Shown here piece after piece: positions 53,128-64,000 of a stretch of DNA of 64,000 nt. The notes under the pieces were generated by a model, which ran no database searches, was not told the origin of the DNA, and saw nothing but the letters and a program-made list of their open reading frames with translations. The DNA comes from Phlebopus portentosus. Lineage: Eukaryota > Basidiomycota > Agaricomycetes > Boletales > Boletinellaceae. The stretch is taken from assembly GCA_037892935.1 (NCBI GenBank), contig JAYXKI010000007.1:62001-126000 (forward strand), read 5' to 3'. The translations under genes and the position numbers were made by a program. Each line of letters opens with the position of its first letter. Position 1 is the first letter of the stretch.

Positions 53128-54565
53128 CGATCAGCGGGCGGCTCTCCCGACAAACACTAGGTGGAGCGCGTCGCAAGGACAGTATATTGTCAAGTCGGGC
53201 GATCAAACCTTCATTGCTTGGTGGGACGAGGCTGCGAAGAAGTGGTACTCTACCAGAGGGGACAAGTCCCAATATTGGAGAGCGAAACAAGAGGGTGAAG
53301 TAGACGATCTCGCACCCCCTACCCCCACACGATCAACGGCTTCATTACCAGGGCCATCAACATCGACAGGTCAGATGCCAGCTCCACCCATAGCACCCTC
53401 GTTGTCTTTCACCAAACCACGAGAGCCGGCTCCGCTCGTACCAACAGACGAAGAGGAGGAAGACGAAGAAGAAGAACAAGAGATGTCGCTGTCGAAAGAG
53501 TCAATAACGGACCTTGCTACGGCGATCGCACTAGCACTCCAAGCAGCAGGAGAAGGAACGAGCCAAGGATCGAAGATGAACAAGGTTCATGTTGCCAAGC
53601 CCCGAGACTTCGATGGTGAACACGGATATGTCAACTTCAAATGAGAGCTGCGCCTGTATGTTTATGCGTCGGAGTCAGAGTTTAGGACGAGCAAAGCAAA
53701 GATCATGTTCGCTCTGTCGTATATGAAGAGCGGTGCTGCTGCAAGCTGGGCAGAAAGCTACACGAGTGGCGCAATTGACGAACAGGGTAGGATAGCATTC
53801 AAGGACACTTGGGACGCTTTCCTAAAGAAACTTGACACCTTGTTTGATGATCTGGCTCGTTCCCAGAAGGCCTTCGAAAGGCTTGACGCGATGTACCAAG
53901 GGGACCTTAACGCCGACGAGTTCTTCAATAAGTTCGACATTTGTCGAGTTGACGCTGGACTGGCCACAGAGGCTCATGACGAATGGCTGATGAGTCGCTT
54001 GAAACGAGCACTAAACCCGAAGGTGGTTGAAGGTATCATGCGCCTACCCAATGAGCCGACAACGTATGAGGAATTCAAGAAGGCTGCGGTCAAGGTCGAC
54101 AGGGTTGAGCATCAGATCAGGGATCTGATGGCCAAGCATAGAAGGAAGACGGTCAGCTCAACAGTGATGAAACTAATGCCACCGCCACTAAGACGTCCGG
54201 TGCCGCCTCAACAAGCGACTCGCCCTCTCATCCCTCCCACCCAAGATCGTCGTGATGCAACTGGAGTAACATATGGAGGCCTAGGTCAGCCGATGGAGGT
54301 GATGATGAATCAGGCGCGTCGCGCGCGCGCTTGCTATAAGTGTGGTCAAGTGGGCCACTACATTCGAGAATGCCCCCGAGGCCATGAAGCAATATGCGCA
54401 ATCATTGCAGCCTTTGTTCCAGCAGACAGAAAGGCGCTCTTCAATGAACTCAGCCAAGTGAAGGAATCCTCCTTCGAAGAGGTCGACGACATCGATGTGC
54501 GAGCAGTGCCGACTGAACTGGAAGAACTCGTGGATGGCGAGGGTTTTCCAGAGGACCAGGCGTAG
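53114..54565 (+). pseudogene. gag: Gag of copy G (second subtype)
   Basis: Same architecture as copy C: extension (WSASQGQYIVKSGDQTFIAW), acidic run, MSLSKESI, gag domain and zinc knuckle CYKCGQVGHYIREC. A TGA at 53642-53644 (CGA to TGA) breaks it after YVNFK; the rest is open from there to the stop. The GGGTTTT heptamer and GACCAG/CTGGTC stem are kept. Amino-acid-level conservation with copy C across the non-AUG extension argues that the extension is translated. Confidence 0.85.
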
Positions 54566-54606
54566 ACGTCGGAACAACTGGTCAGTTTCCTAAAGGACTC
54601 TTTTCA

Positions 54607-57600
54607 TTGGACTCGTTAAAATATAATCGTCCTGTTGTACAATACCAAGATGCAAATATCAGTGACGGTTTCACCCTTCAAAAACTCCTTACCGACATGA
54701 TACCTGATGAACCTGAAGTGGACAATGATGACTTCGACGTCTACACAGATTTGTTGGTTGGAAAAGTGAATGTGCAAGCAGGCGATTCAAACGAGCTTAG
54801 TGTGGAAGAGCGGAATCAAACCACTATAAAAAATGAGGTTGAGGTGGAAGCACCTTACCGCGAGAACGTTGTTGCTCAGGCGAACGATACTGAAGCAGTA
54901 TGGGATGTGGTTGGCAGACGCGTGGCTGAGGTATGGCGCGAGAGCATAGTGGATGCAGATCAATTCATCTGGAGGGCAGGAGGAAAAGAGTTGGATGCCT
55001 TCATTAGCATCGTACATCCAAAGGTAGCAGGCGATGATGAAGTAGATTTGTCAAACCCTCTACTCGAAGAGGAAAACTTCATCAATGCTCATGCGCTAAT
55101 CGACTCGGGATGCACGGGTTCATGTATCGACGAGGGTTTTGTCAAACGATATAGTTTCCCCACCCAAAGGTACATTCGGCCTAGACCAGTCTTCAATGCT
55201 GACGGAACAAGCAATGAGGTGGGATTGATCAAGGAATATGTAGTCGTGCGGATGTTCTTTGGGAAACATGAGGAGGAGATTCGACTGGCAGTGACATCCT
55301 TGGCATCGAGCAACATTTTCCTCGGACATGACTGGTTGACGAAGCACAATCCTGAGATTGATTGGAGGTTGGGAACAGTCAAGTTCACACGTTGCTCTGA
55401 TGAATGTGAGTTGTCACTATCGAGCGAGGAGATAGACGAAGAGTTTGTGAGGAATGTGCGGATGAAGGAGGCAGCGAAGTGGCCACCTTATCTGGAAGAA
55501 TACGTGGACGTCTTTAGTGAGGAATCGTTCGAATGCTTACCAAACCACCGAACGTGGGACCACGCTATTGACCTAAAACCGGATTTCAAACCCAGTGATT
55601 GCAAGGTTTATCCATTGTCGCCGAAAGAACAAGAGGCGATGAAGGAGTTCATCGAAGAGAACCTAGCATCGGGATGTATCCGACAGTCAAAATCCCCGAT
55701 GGCGTCTCCATTCTTCTTTATCAAGAAGGAAGATGGGAGCTTACGAGCGATCCAAGACTATTGAAAGCTCAATGAAGGGACAGTCAAGAACAAATATCCG
55801 TTGCCATTGATAAATGAGCTCATCGACAAGGTCAAGGATGCAAGGTACATCACGAAGCTTGACGTTCGTTGGGGGTACTACAACATCCGGATTCGCGAGG
55901 GAGACGAGTGGAAGGCAGTGTTTTGGACAAACCTAGGCTTATTCAAACCCACAGTCATGTTCTTCAGCTTGTGTAATGCACCAGCGACGTTCCAAGGCTT
56001 TATGAACGACATCTTTCGGGAGCTAATTCATGAGGGTATCGTCATCATTTACCTCGATGACATTCTCATCTTCTCGAATGACCTAGAGGAACATCGCAGA
56101 TGCACCAAACGAGTTTTTGAGATACTTCGCCAAAACGGACTTTTCCTAAAGCCACAGAAGTGCGAATTCGAAGTTGACACAGTCAAGTACCTCGGACACA
56201 TCATTGGCAATGGCGAAGTTCGAATGGATCCCAAGAAGACGGCAGCAGTCCAGGAGTGGCCAAGCCCATGGAACGTCCATGAACTGCAACAATTCCTGGG
56301 ACTAGGGAATTGGTTGCGACGTTTCATCAAGGATTACAGCTCGGTCGTCAAACCCTTAACTACGCTGACGGGTAAGGTGGAGTGGAAGTGGGGAGAGGAG
56401 GAACAACGAGCATTCGAAGAGTTGAAGGGTCGGTTGAGTAGTCCCCCGGTTCTAGCCATCCCGAACGAGGAGGGTCCTTTCCGGGTCGAAGCAGATGCGT
56501 CGGACTTTGCATCTGGAGGGGTGCTCCTTCAGAAACAAGACGACAAGTGGAGGGTGATAGCCTATCGATCATCGACTTTCTTGGAGGCCGAACGAAATTA
56601 CGAGATCTATGACAAAGAGATGCTCACAATTGTTCAAGCTCTTAAGGAATGGCGACAATACCTCCAAGGAGCCAAGAGATCTTTCGAAGTATGGACCGAT
56701 CACGCAAACTTGACGTATTTCCGATCGCCTCAAAAGTTGAATCGTCGACAAGCTCGTTGGCGACTCGATTTAGCCGAATTCGACTTCATGTTAGTACACA
56801 AGCCAGGGAAGACGTTGGGCAAGGCTGACATATTGTTGTGGCGGGCGGACTACAACAAGGGCGAACGGGATAATGAGGACGTCACATTCATCAGAGACGA
56901 ATGGCTGGTCAGGGGAGCGGTGGAGACATTAAGAGATGTGCTGAGCGAAAAGATTCGAAAGGCACAAATAGAGTTGAATGAGGAAGAGAGACCGATGAAC
57001 TTAGTGTTCGTAGATGGGTTGTGGAAAAAAGAGGTGACGGTTAAGCTCTTGAGGACGAAGACGAAGAAGTTTCAAAACGTTTTCATACCGACGAGCGTGA
57101 GGGAGGAAGTGATGAGGGAGTGTCACGACTCGACGTTAGCAGGCCACCCAGGAGCAAACAAGACCGTCGCACTAGCAAGCAGAGGTTTCTGGTGGCCTAA
57201 TATGTACATCGATGTCAGGAATTACGTGCGAGGATGCGATCGTTGTCAGCAGACAAAGGCCCTCAGAACAACAAGGGCAAAGGTTTTGCACCCTAACGAG
57301 GTGCCGGAGGCACCATGGCAAGTTGTCACGGTCGACCTGATCGGAGAGTTGCCGGAGTCAAATGGATTTAACGCGATTTGTGTGGTAGTCGACCGCTTCA
57401 GCAAACAAATCCATGCAATACCAATGACGACGAAATTGACAGCAGAAGGGATGGCCAGGATTTATAGGGACCATGTCTTCCGATTGCATGGTTTACCTCG
57501 AAAGATCATCCATGACCGAGGGGTACAGTTCGATGTGAAGATGATGAGGGAGTTGTACAAACTCCTTCACATCGAAGGTAATCCGTCAACAGCATACCAC

Positions 57601-58478
57601 CCTCAAACTGATGGACAGACAGAACGAGTTAATCAAGAACTCGAACAGTACCTTCGACTATACGTCAATCATCGGCAGTCAGACTGGGCGGACTGGTTAG
57701 CTCTTGCAGAGTTTGCGCACAACAATCGCAAACATTTGGCGACCAAACTATCACCCTTCTTCGTCAACACGGGACAACACCCTTCAGGCTTTACGGGCGT
57801 TGAAACGACTTCGTCCAATCTATCGGCAGAAGAGTTTGCTAAACATGTCAAGGGAATACACGAACTCGCTCAGGCCAATCTGACCCAGGCCAATGAAGAC
57901 ATGAAGCGCTTTTACGATCGTCATGCCAGAAAGTCAGTAGTATATGAGATGGGACAAAAGGTCTTCTTGGATGGTCAAAACATTAAGACGATCCGACCGA
58001 TGAAGAAGATGGACGACAAATGGTTTGGCCCATTCGAGGTAATGGAAAAGGTGGGCACGAGCACGTATAAGCTAAAGATCCCAAAGACATGGAAACACGT
58101 TCATCCCGTCTTTAACGAGATCCTGCTCAAACCGGCTGTTCAACCGTTTTTCGAATCACAGAAGAAGCCACCTCCACCTCCGCCAGTGATCATTGACGAA
58201 CAGGAAGAGTACGAGGTTGAAGAAATACTCGACTCACATCTACATCGAGGAAAGCTCCAATTCTTGGTCAAGTGGGTTGGATATGAGGAAGCGACATGGC
58301 AGCCGGAATCCGACGTCAAGGATAATGCACAGGAATCAATTCAAGAATTCTATCGCAAACATCCTGGAGCTCCACAAAAGTTAACAATACCTCGACAAAG
58401 CATGCGAACACTGTATAGGTTCACGTCGTCAGAAGGATTATGTGGTTGGTCGGGACGCCCAACCTTGAGAGGGGGTGA
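54607..58478 (+). pseudogene. pol: Pol of copy G, one internal stop
   Basis: PR ([15 protein letters not shown]), RT (YLDDILIF), RNase H, integrase and chromodomain are all present. TGA at 55762-55764 (CGA to TGA in IQDYRKL) splits it at the RT fingers. The purine tract has five Gs instead of seven, so the usual pol stop is out of frame and the frame runs on into the LTR to 58578. The linker between RNase H and integrase is longer than in copy C. Confidence 0.85.
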
Positions 58479-58941
58479 TGTAAGGACTCGAACATTTTCT
58501 TTTATTTTCTCATATCATCTTTCGCTTTATTTTATTTTATTTCACCTTTCTTTTACATTACTAATCCTCATTTACTAATTCCATTCTCTCCGTCGTGGCT
58601 TATTCATCTTCAGTCATCAGCCATGACTAAATCCGCTCCTTCCGACTATGACGCTCACTAATCACTCCACTCTCTTATCATGTGACTCCTTATTAGAGTA
58701 GACCTTTCCCAGGCTCGAAGTCTATATAAGTAGATAGTTTGACTCATTTGTTTCCTTGTCTTTCTATTCTACTTACCCTCACTTCGACATAGGTATCTAC
58801 TCTTGTATTAATAGTTTATTGAATTCTACTTACCCTCACTTCGACATAGCGTGCGTATAGCCCGGCAGCTCGCGTTAGCCAGTTGTTTGTTGTTGTGTTG
58901 GCCGCCTCGAGATCGATGCCCATTAGTCTCGCCGCCTAACA
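58479..58941 (+). repeat. 3' LTR of copy G
   Basis: 463 bp, copy D subtype, TGTAAGGACTC...GCCTAACA. The following bases are gag of copy H, so G may have been inserted in H. Confidence 0.9.
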
Positions 58942-60442
58942 AAAGCACTCTTTGAAGAGCTCAGCCAAGTGAAGGAATCCTCTTTTGAAGAGGTTGATGA
59001 GGTCGACGTGCAAGCAGTGCCTACTGAGCTGGAAGAACTAGTGGAAGGTGAGGGTTTTCCAGAAGACCAGGCGTAGACGTCGGAACGACTAGTCAGTCTC
59101 CTAAAGGACTCTTTTTGTTGGACCTATTAAAATATAATTGTCCTGTTGTACAATACCAAGATGCAAATATCAGTGACAGTTTCACCCTTTGAAAAATCCT
59201 CACCGACGTGCTGCCAGACGAATCTAAAGATGACAACAACGACTTCGAAGTCTATAAAGATTTGTTTGTCAGAAGAGCAGATGCACAAGTAGGCAAGTTG
59301 AGAGTGGAAGAGCGGATTCAAACCGCTATAATAAATGAGGTTGTGGTGGAAGCACCTTATCGTGAGAATATTGTTGCTTGGGCAAATGTTACCGAAGCAG
59401 TGTGGGATGTGGTTGGCAGATGCGCAGCTAAGGTATGGCGCAAAGGTATAGAGGATATAGAGCAGTTTGTCAGGAGGGCAGGTGGTAAAGAATTGGATGC
59501 TTTTGTCAGTATCGTACATCCTAAGGTTGCTGGAGACAATGAAGTTGATCTGTCAAATCCTGGACTCGAGGACAAACACTTCATTGACACTCATGCTTTA
59601 ATTGACTCAGGATGCACTGGCTCCTGCATCAACAAAGGTTTTGTTAAGCAATACGGGTTCCTGACTCAAAGATATATCTGACCTAGACCAGTCTTCAATG
59701 CTGATGGTACCAGCAATGAAGGCGGACTAATCAAGGAATACGTTGTAGTATGGATGTTCTTTGGCAAGCATGAAGAAGAGATCCAATTGGCGGTTACATC
59801 TTTGGCATCAAGTAACATTTTCCTCAGCCATGATTGGTTACAGAAACATAACCCAGAGATCAACTGGAAGATTGGATCCATCAAGTTCACACGTTGTCCA
59901 GATGAATGCGATTCGATGTTGTCGAAAGAAGAGATAGATGATGAGTATATCAGGAATGTGAGGATGAAGGAAGTGGCAAAGTGGCCACCTTACCTGGAAG
60001 AATATGCTGACATCTTTAGTGAGGAATCGTTCAAATGTTTACCAAACTATCAAATGTGGGACCACGCTATCGACTTGAAACTGGACTTCAGACCCAGTGA
60101 CTGCAAGGTTTATCCGTTATCGCTAAAGGAACAAGAGGTGATGAAAGAGTTCATTGAGGAGAATCTAGCATCAGGATATATCCGACAGTCGAAATCTCCA
60201 ATGGCATCACCTTTCTTCTTTATTAAGAAAGAGGATGGGAGCTTGCGAGCAATCCAAGACTACCAAAAGCTCAATGAAGGAATGGTCAAGAACAAGTACC
60301 TGTTGCTATTGATAAATGAGCTCATCGATAAGGTCAAGGATGCAAGATACATCACAAAGCTTGATGTTCACTGGGGATACTACAACATTCAGATTTGTGA
60401 GGGTGATGAATGGAAAGCAGCTTTCAGGATGAACTTAGACTT
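58942..60442 (+). pseudogene. pol: Copy H: gag end and pol 5' half
   Basis: Gag C-terminus (KALFEELSQVKESSFEEVD ... [10 protein letters not shown], stop 59074-59076) with the GGGTTTT heptamer at 59052, then pol from about 59118 through protease ([15 protein letters not shown]) into RT motif A (KLDVHWGYYNI). Stops at about 59190 (CGA to TGA) and 59680 (CGG to TGA) plus many Arg-to-Gln/His/Trp/Cys replacements show heavy CpG decay. It is cut at 60443 by the LTR of copy I. Confidence 0.85.
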
Positions 60443-61041
60443 TGTTAGGCAGATGGCTCAGGGGCTGAGTCAAGGCAGGCCAATACAACAACAAACAAGT
60501 GTAGATGAGATAATCCCAAACACATCACTCAGGTCAAGACAGCTAAGACAAGGCTTAAGTCCAGACTGTTGAATGCTATGTCGAAGTGAAGGTAAGTAGA
60601 ATTTCAATAAGCTATTAATACAAGAGTAGATACCTATGTCTAAGTGAAGGTAAGTAGAATACACAAGGGGCGAAACCCTATTTCCGAACCTGAAAAATTT
60701 GATCCGGAACTGGCATCCAGCCAATCAGAGGCGAGCTTTCCAATTCTGTTTCCTATATAAGCGGCCCAGAAACGTAATTCTGCCCCCTGTGATAGAAAGA
60801 CAAGGAAACAAAAGAGTCAAGCTATCTACTTATATAGACTTCGAGTGTGGGAAAGGTCTACTCTAATAGGAAGTTGCATGACAAAGGAATGCGATGATTA
60901 GTGAGCATGATAGAACATTGTGGAATGTTCCAGCGAATGGATGAGTAAGCACATAAGAAAAATAAAAGAAAAGAAAAAGAATATTAAAAAAAATGAATGA
61001 TGATGTAAGAAAAGAAAAGGAAAAATGTTCAAGTCCTTACA
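60443..61041 (-). repeat. 3' LTR of copy I, with a 130-bp insert
   Basis: 599 bp on the minus strand; removing the insert at 60662-60791 and its duplicated ATA leaves about the usual length. Preceded (right side) by the purine tract seen as TCACCCCCCCTTC. Confidence 0.9.
60662..60791. mobile_element. 130-bp MITE-like insert in LTR
   Basis: Ends CACAAGGGGC... and ...GCCCCCTGTG form imperfect terminal inverted repeats, flanked by ATA on both sides (60659-60661, 60792-60794). The empty LTRs read AGAATAGAAAG at this point, so the insertion and 3-bp duplication are directly shown. No coding capacity. A 3-bp duplication suits a PIF/Harbinger-type MITE, but the family is uncertain. Confidence 0.7.
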
Positions 61042-64000
61042 TCACCCCCCCTTCAAGGTTGGGCGTCCTGACCAACCACATAGACCTTCTAACATCGTGA
61101 ATTTGTACAGCGCTTGCAGACTTTGTCGAGGTATTGTTAACTTCCTTGGAGCTCCAGGATGTTTGTGATAGAACTCTTGAATCGACTCCTGTGTATTATC
61201 TTTGACATCGGACTCCGGCTGCCATGTCGCTTCCTCATATCCAACCTACTTGACTAAGAATTGGAGCTTGCCTTGATGTAGACGTGAGTCGAGTATTTCT
61301 TCAACCTCGTACTCTTCCTGCTCATCAATGATCACTGGCAGCGGTGGAGGTGGCTTCTTCTGAGATTCGAAGGATGGTTGGACAGCTGGTTTGAGCAAGA
61401 TCTCGTTGAAGACTGGATGGACCTTCTTCCAGGTCTTTGGTAGTTTGAGTCTGTATGCGCTTGCGCCAACCTTTTCCACCACCTCGAAGGGACCGAACTA
61501 CTTATCATCCATCTTCTTCATTGGTTGGATCATCTTGATATTTTGTCTGTCTAAGAAGACTTTCTGCCCTGCCTTGTAGTTAATGGACTTCCCAGCATAA
61601 CGGTCGTAGAAGCACTTCATGTCTTCATTTGCTTGGGTTAGGTTACCTTGGGCGAGTTCATGCACCTCTTTGACATGCTTGGCAAATTCTTCTGCTGACA
61701 GGTTTGATGATGCCATCCCGACCCCCATAAAGTCCAAGGGATGCATTCTGGTGTTGATGAAGAAAGGAGACAGTTTTGTCGCTGAGTGCTCATGGTTGTT
61801 GTATGCAAATTCCGCAAGTGCGAGCCAGTCCGCCCAGTCTGATTGTTGATGATTGACGTACAAGCAGAGATATTGTTCGAGTTCTTGGTTGACCCTCTCT
61901 GTTTGTCTGTCCATCTGGGGGTGATACACTGTCGATGGGTTACCTTCAATGTAGAGGAGCTAATACAACTCCTTCATCATCTTTGCATTGAATTGCACTC
62001 CTCGGTCGTGAATGATCTTCTGTGGTAATCCGTGTAATCAGAAGATGTGGTCCCTGTAGATCCTAGCCATACCTTCAGCTGTTAACTTCATCGTCGTCGG
62101 AATCACATGGATTTGTTTGCTAAAGTGATCCACTACCGCACAGATTGCATTGAACCCATTCGATTCTGGCAACTCTCTGATTAGGTCGACTGTGACAATC
62201 TGCCATGGCGCCTCCAGCACCCCATTAGGGTGCAAAACCTTTGCTCTTGTTGTCCTCAGAGCCTTCGTCCGCTGACAACAATCACACCTCTGCACATACA
62301 CCCGCATGTCTGCACTCATCTTTGGCCACCAGTACCTTCGTGCTATCAGCTGGATTGTCTTTATCACTCCTGGATGTCCTGTCAGGGTCGAGTTATGGTG
62401 TTCCTTCATGACAATTTCTCTGACGCTTGTTGGTACGTATAGCCACCTACCCATCTTCCACACTTCTCCTCTCCACTCAACTACCTTCGGTTGTTCCTCT
62501 TTGCCTTCCCATCCTTGTGCCTCCCTGACCTTGTTGACAAGAACATCTCTGGATGTCTGAACTGTTTCTCTGACCAGCCATTCTTTCTTGACGAAAGTCA
62601 CATTCTCATTATCGTACTCGCCCTTGTTGTAATCTGCTCGACATGATAACAGATCGGCCTTTCCCAATGTCTTTCCAGGCTTATGGACTAGCGTGAAATC
62701 GAATTCAGCTAAATCAAGTTGCCAATGGGCTTGTTGATGATTTAGCTTCTGTGGCGACTGGAAGTACATTAGATTAGTGTGGTCCATCCATACCTCAAAA
62801 GGTTGGTTAGCTCCCTGGAGATATTGTCGCCATTCCTTTAGGGCTTGAATGATGGCAAGCATTTCCTTATTGTAAATCTCGTAGTTTTGCTCTGCCTCTA
62901 GGAATGCCGATAGCTGATAAGCAATCACCTTCCATTTGCTGTCTTGTTTCTGGAGAAGTACTCCACCAGTTGCAAAGTCCGATGCATCTGCTTCCACACG
63001 GAAAGGGTCCTCGTTGTTGGGTATTGCTAACATGGGAGGACTACTTAAACGACACTTCAATTCCTCGAATGCTGCTTGTTCCACTTCACTCCACTTCTAT
63101 TCCACCTTACCTGTCAGCATAGTCAAAGGTTTGACAACCAAACTGTAATCCTTAACAAAACGTCGCAACTAATTTCCTAGTCCCAGGAATTGTTGCAGTT
63201 TATGAACATTCTTTGGAACTGGCCAGTCCTGTACCGCTGCTATCTTCTTGGGATCCATTCGAACTTCGCCATTGCTGATGATGTGCCCAAGGTACTTGAC
63301 TGTATCGACTTCAAACTCGCACTTCTGTGGCTTTAGGAAAAGTCCATTTTGATGAAGGATCTCAAAGACTCATTTGGTGCGCTTACAATGTTCCTCTAGA
63401 TTGTTCAAGAAGATGAGAATGTCATCGAGGTAAATGATGGTGATACCCTCATGAATCAGTTCCTGAAAGATGTCATTCATGAAGCCTTGGAATGTTGCAG
63501 GGGCATTACACAAACCGAAGAACATGACCGTGGGTTCAAACAAGCCTAAATTCATCCTGAACACTGCCTTCCACTTGTCTCCTTCACGAATCCGGATGTT
63601 GTAGTAGCCCCAATGAACGTCGAGCTTTGTGATGTACTTCACATCCTTGACTTTGTCGATGAGCTCATTTATCAGCGGCAATGGGTACTTGTTCTTGACC
63701 GTCCCTTCGTTGAGCTTTCAATAGTCTTGGATTGCTCGCAAGCTCCCATCTTCTTTCTTAATAAAAAAGAATGGTGATGCCATTGGAGATTTTGACTGTC
63801 GGATGCATCCTGACGCTAGGTTTTCCTCAATGAACTCCCTCATCGCTTCTTGTTCTTTTGGCGACAATGGATAAACCTTGCAGTTGCTGGGTTTGAAGTC
63901 TGGTTTCAGGTCAATAGCGTGGTCCCACATTTGGTGATTTGGTAAATGTTTGAACGATTCCTCACTAAAGATGTCAGCGTATTCTTCCAGGTAAGGCGGC
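61042..64000 (-). pseudogene. pol: Pol of copy I, heavily decayed, runs off window
   Basis: Minus-strand chromovirus pol from the chromodomain (EYEVEEILDSRLHQGKLQFL) back through integrase, RNase H and RT (YLDDILIF) to QMWDHAIDL at the window edge. It has many stops and Arg codons turned into Gln, His, Trp or Cys (for example QKLNHQQAHWQLDL for QKLNRRQARWRLDL), the mark of CpG methylation decay. The 5' part, gag and 5' LTR lie beyond 64000. Confidence 0.9.

Noticed and set aside
1..64000. CRISPR arrays, tRNA or rRNA genes
   Set aside because: No regularly spaced short repeats with unique spacers and no recognisable tRNA or rRNA sequence; the repeats here are LTRs and TIRs of a eukaryotic genome.

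Overview
This 64 kb window looks like transposon-on-transposon DNA from a filamentous basidiomycete, probably an agaricomycete. The evidence is small introns of about 48-70 bp with GT..AG ends, chromodomain Ty3/gypsy elements, DD34E Tc1/mariner transposases, and strong CpG-to-TpG decay of the older copies. I see no host housekeeping gene, rRNA, tRNA or CRISPR array. Nearly every base can be assigned to a mobile element.

Two classes dominate. The first is one Ty3/gypsy chromovirus family with two LTR subtypes, present as nine whole or broken copies that I call A-I. Copy C (3648-10300) has LTRs with no difference I could see, a 5-bp GGTAC target duplication, and open gag and pol. Copy E (33474-40131, minus strand) is nearly as fresh but has a 1-nt deletion in its chromodomain. 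A, B, D, F, G, H and I are truncated, recombined or decayed. The second class is a large multi-gene DNA transposon family of the Tc1/mariner superfamily, copies T1-T4, which I do not recognise as described.

Layout: 1-15948 holds A and B, with C nested in B's gag. 15949-18763 is the 3' end of D. 18764-21834 is decayed T1 (minus). 21831-31902 is T2, a complete element of about 10.1 kb with 1.4 kb terminal inverted repeats (TIRs). 31903-42299 is T3, inverted relative to T2 and interrupted by E. 42300-52296 is decayed T4, inserted at a TA inside T3's transposase and itself interrupted by F; F carries a solo LTR of another family. 52297-58941 is G. 58942-60442 is H, and 60443-64000 is I (minus, running off the end) with a 130-bp MITE-like insert in its LTR.

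T2 carries four genes in two divergent pairs: gene1 (minus)/gene2 (plus), and transposase (minus)/gene3 (plus). The transposase (321 aa, five exons, DD34E) should cut and paste the element. Gene2 has an AT-hook, a novel conserved central domain and a SAM-like C-terminus. Gene1 and gene3 are highly diverged coiled-coil paralogs with a conserved phase-0 intron. Their 3' ends lie inside the two TIRs, so they end in the same roughly 53 residues.

The chromovirus also has an unusual expression layout. A conserved non-AUG ORF precedes gag in a different frame. The 1-kb leader of copy C has no AUG before codon MSLSKE of Gag. A canonical-looking -1 slippery heptamer with a downstream hairpin joins gag to pol. 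An 11-nt match between the predicted RNA 5' end and the primer binding site implies Tf1-like self-priming.
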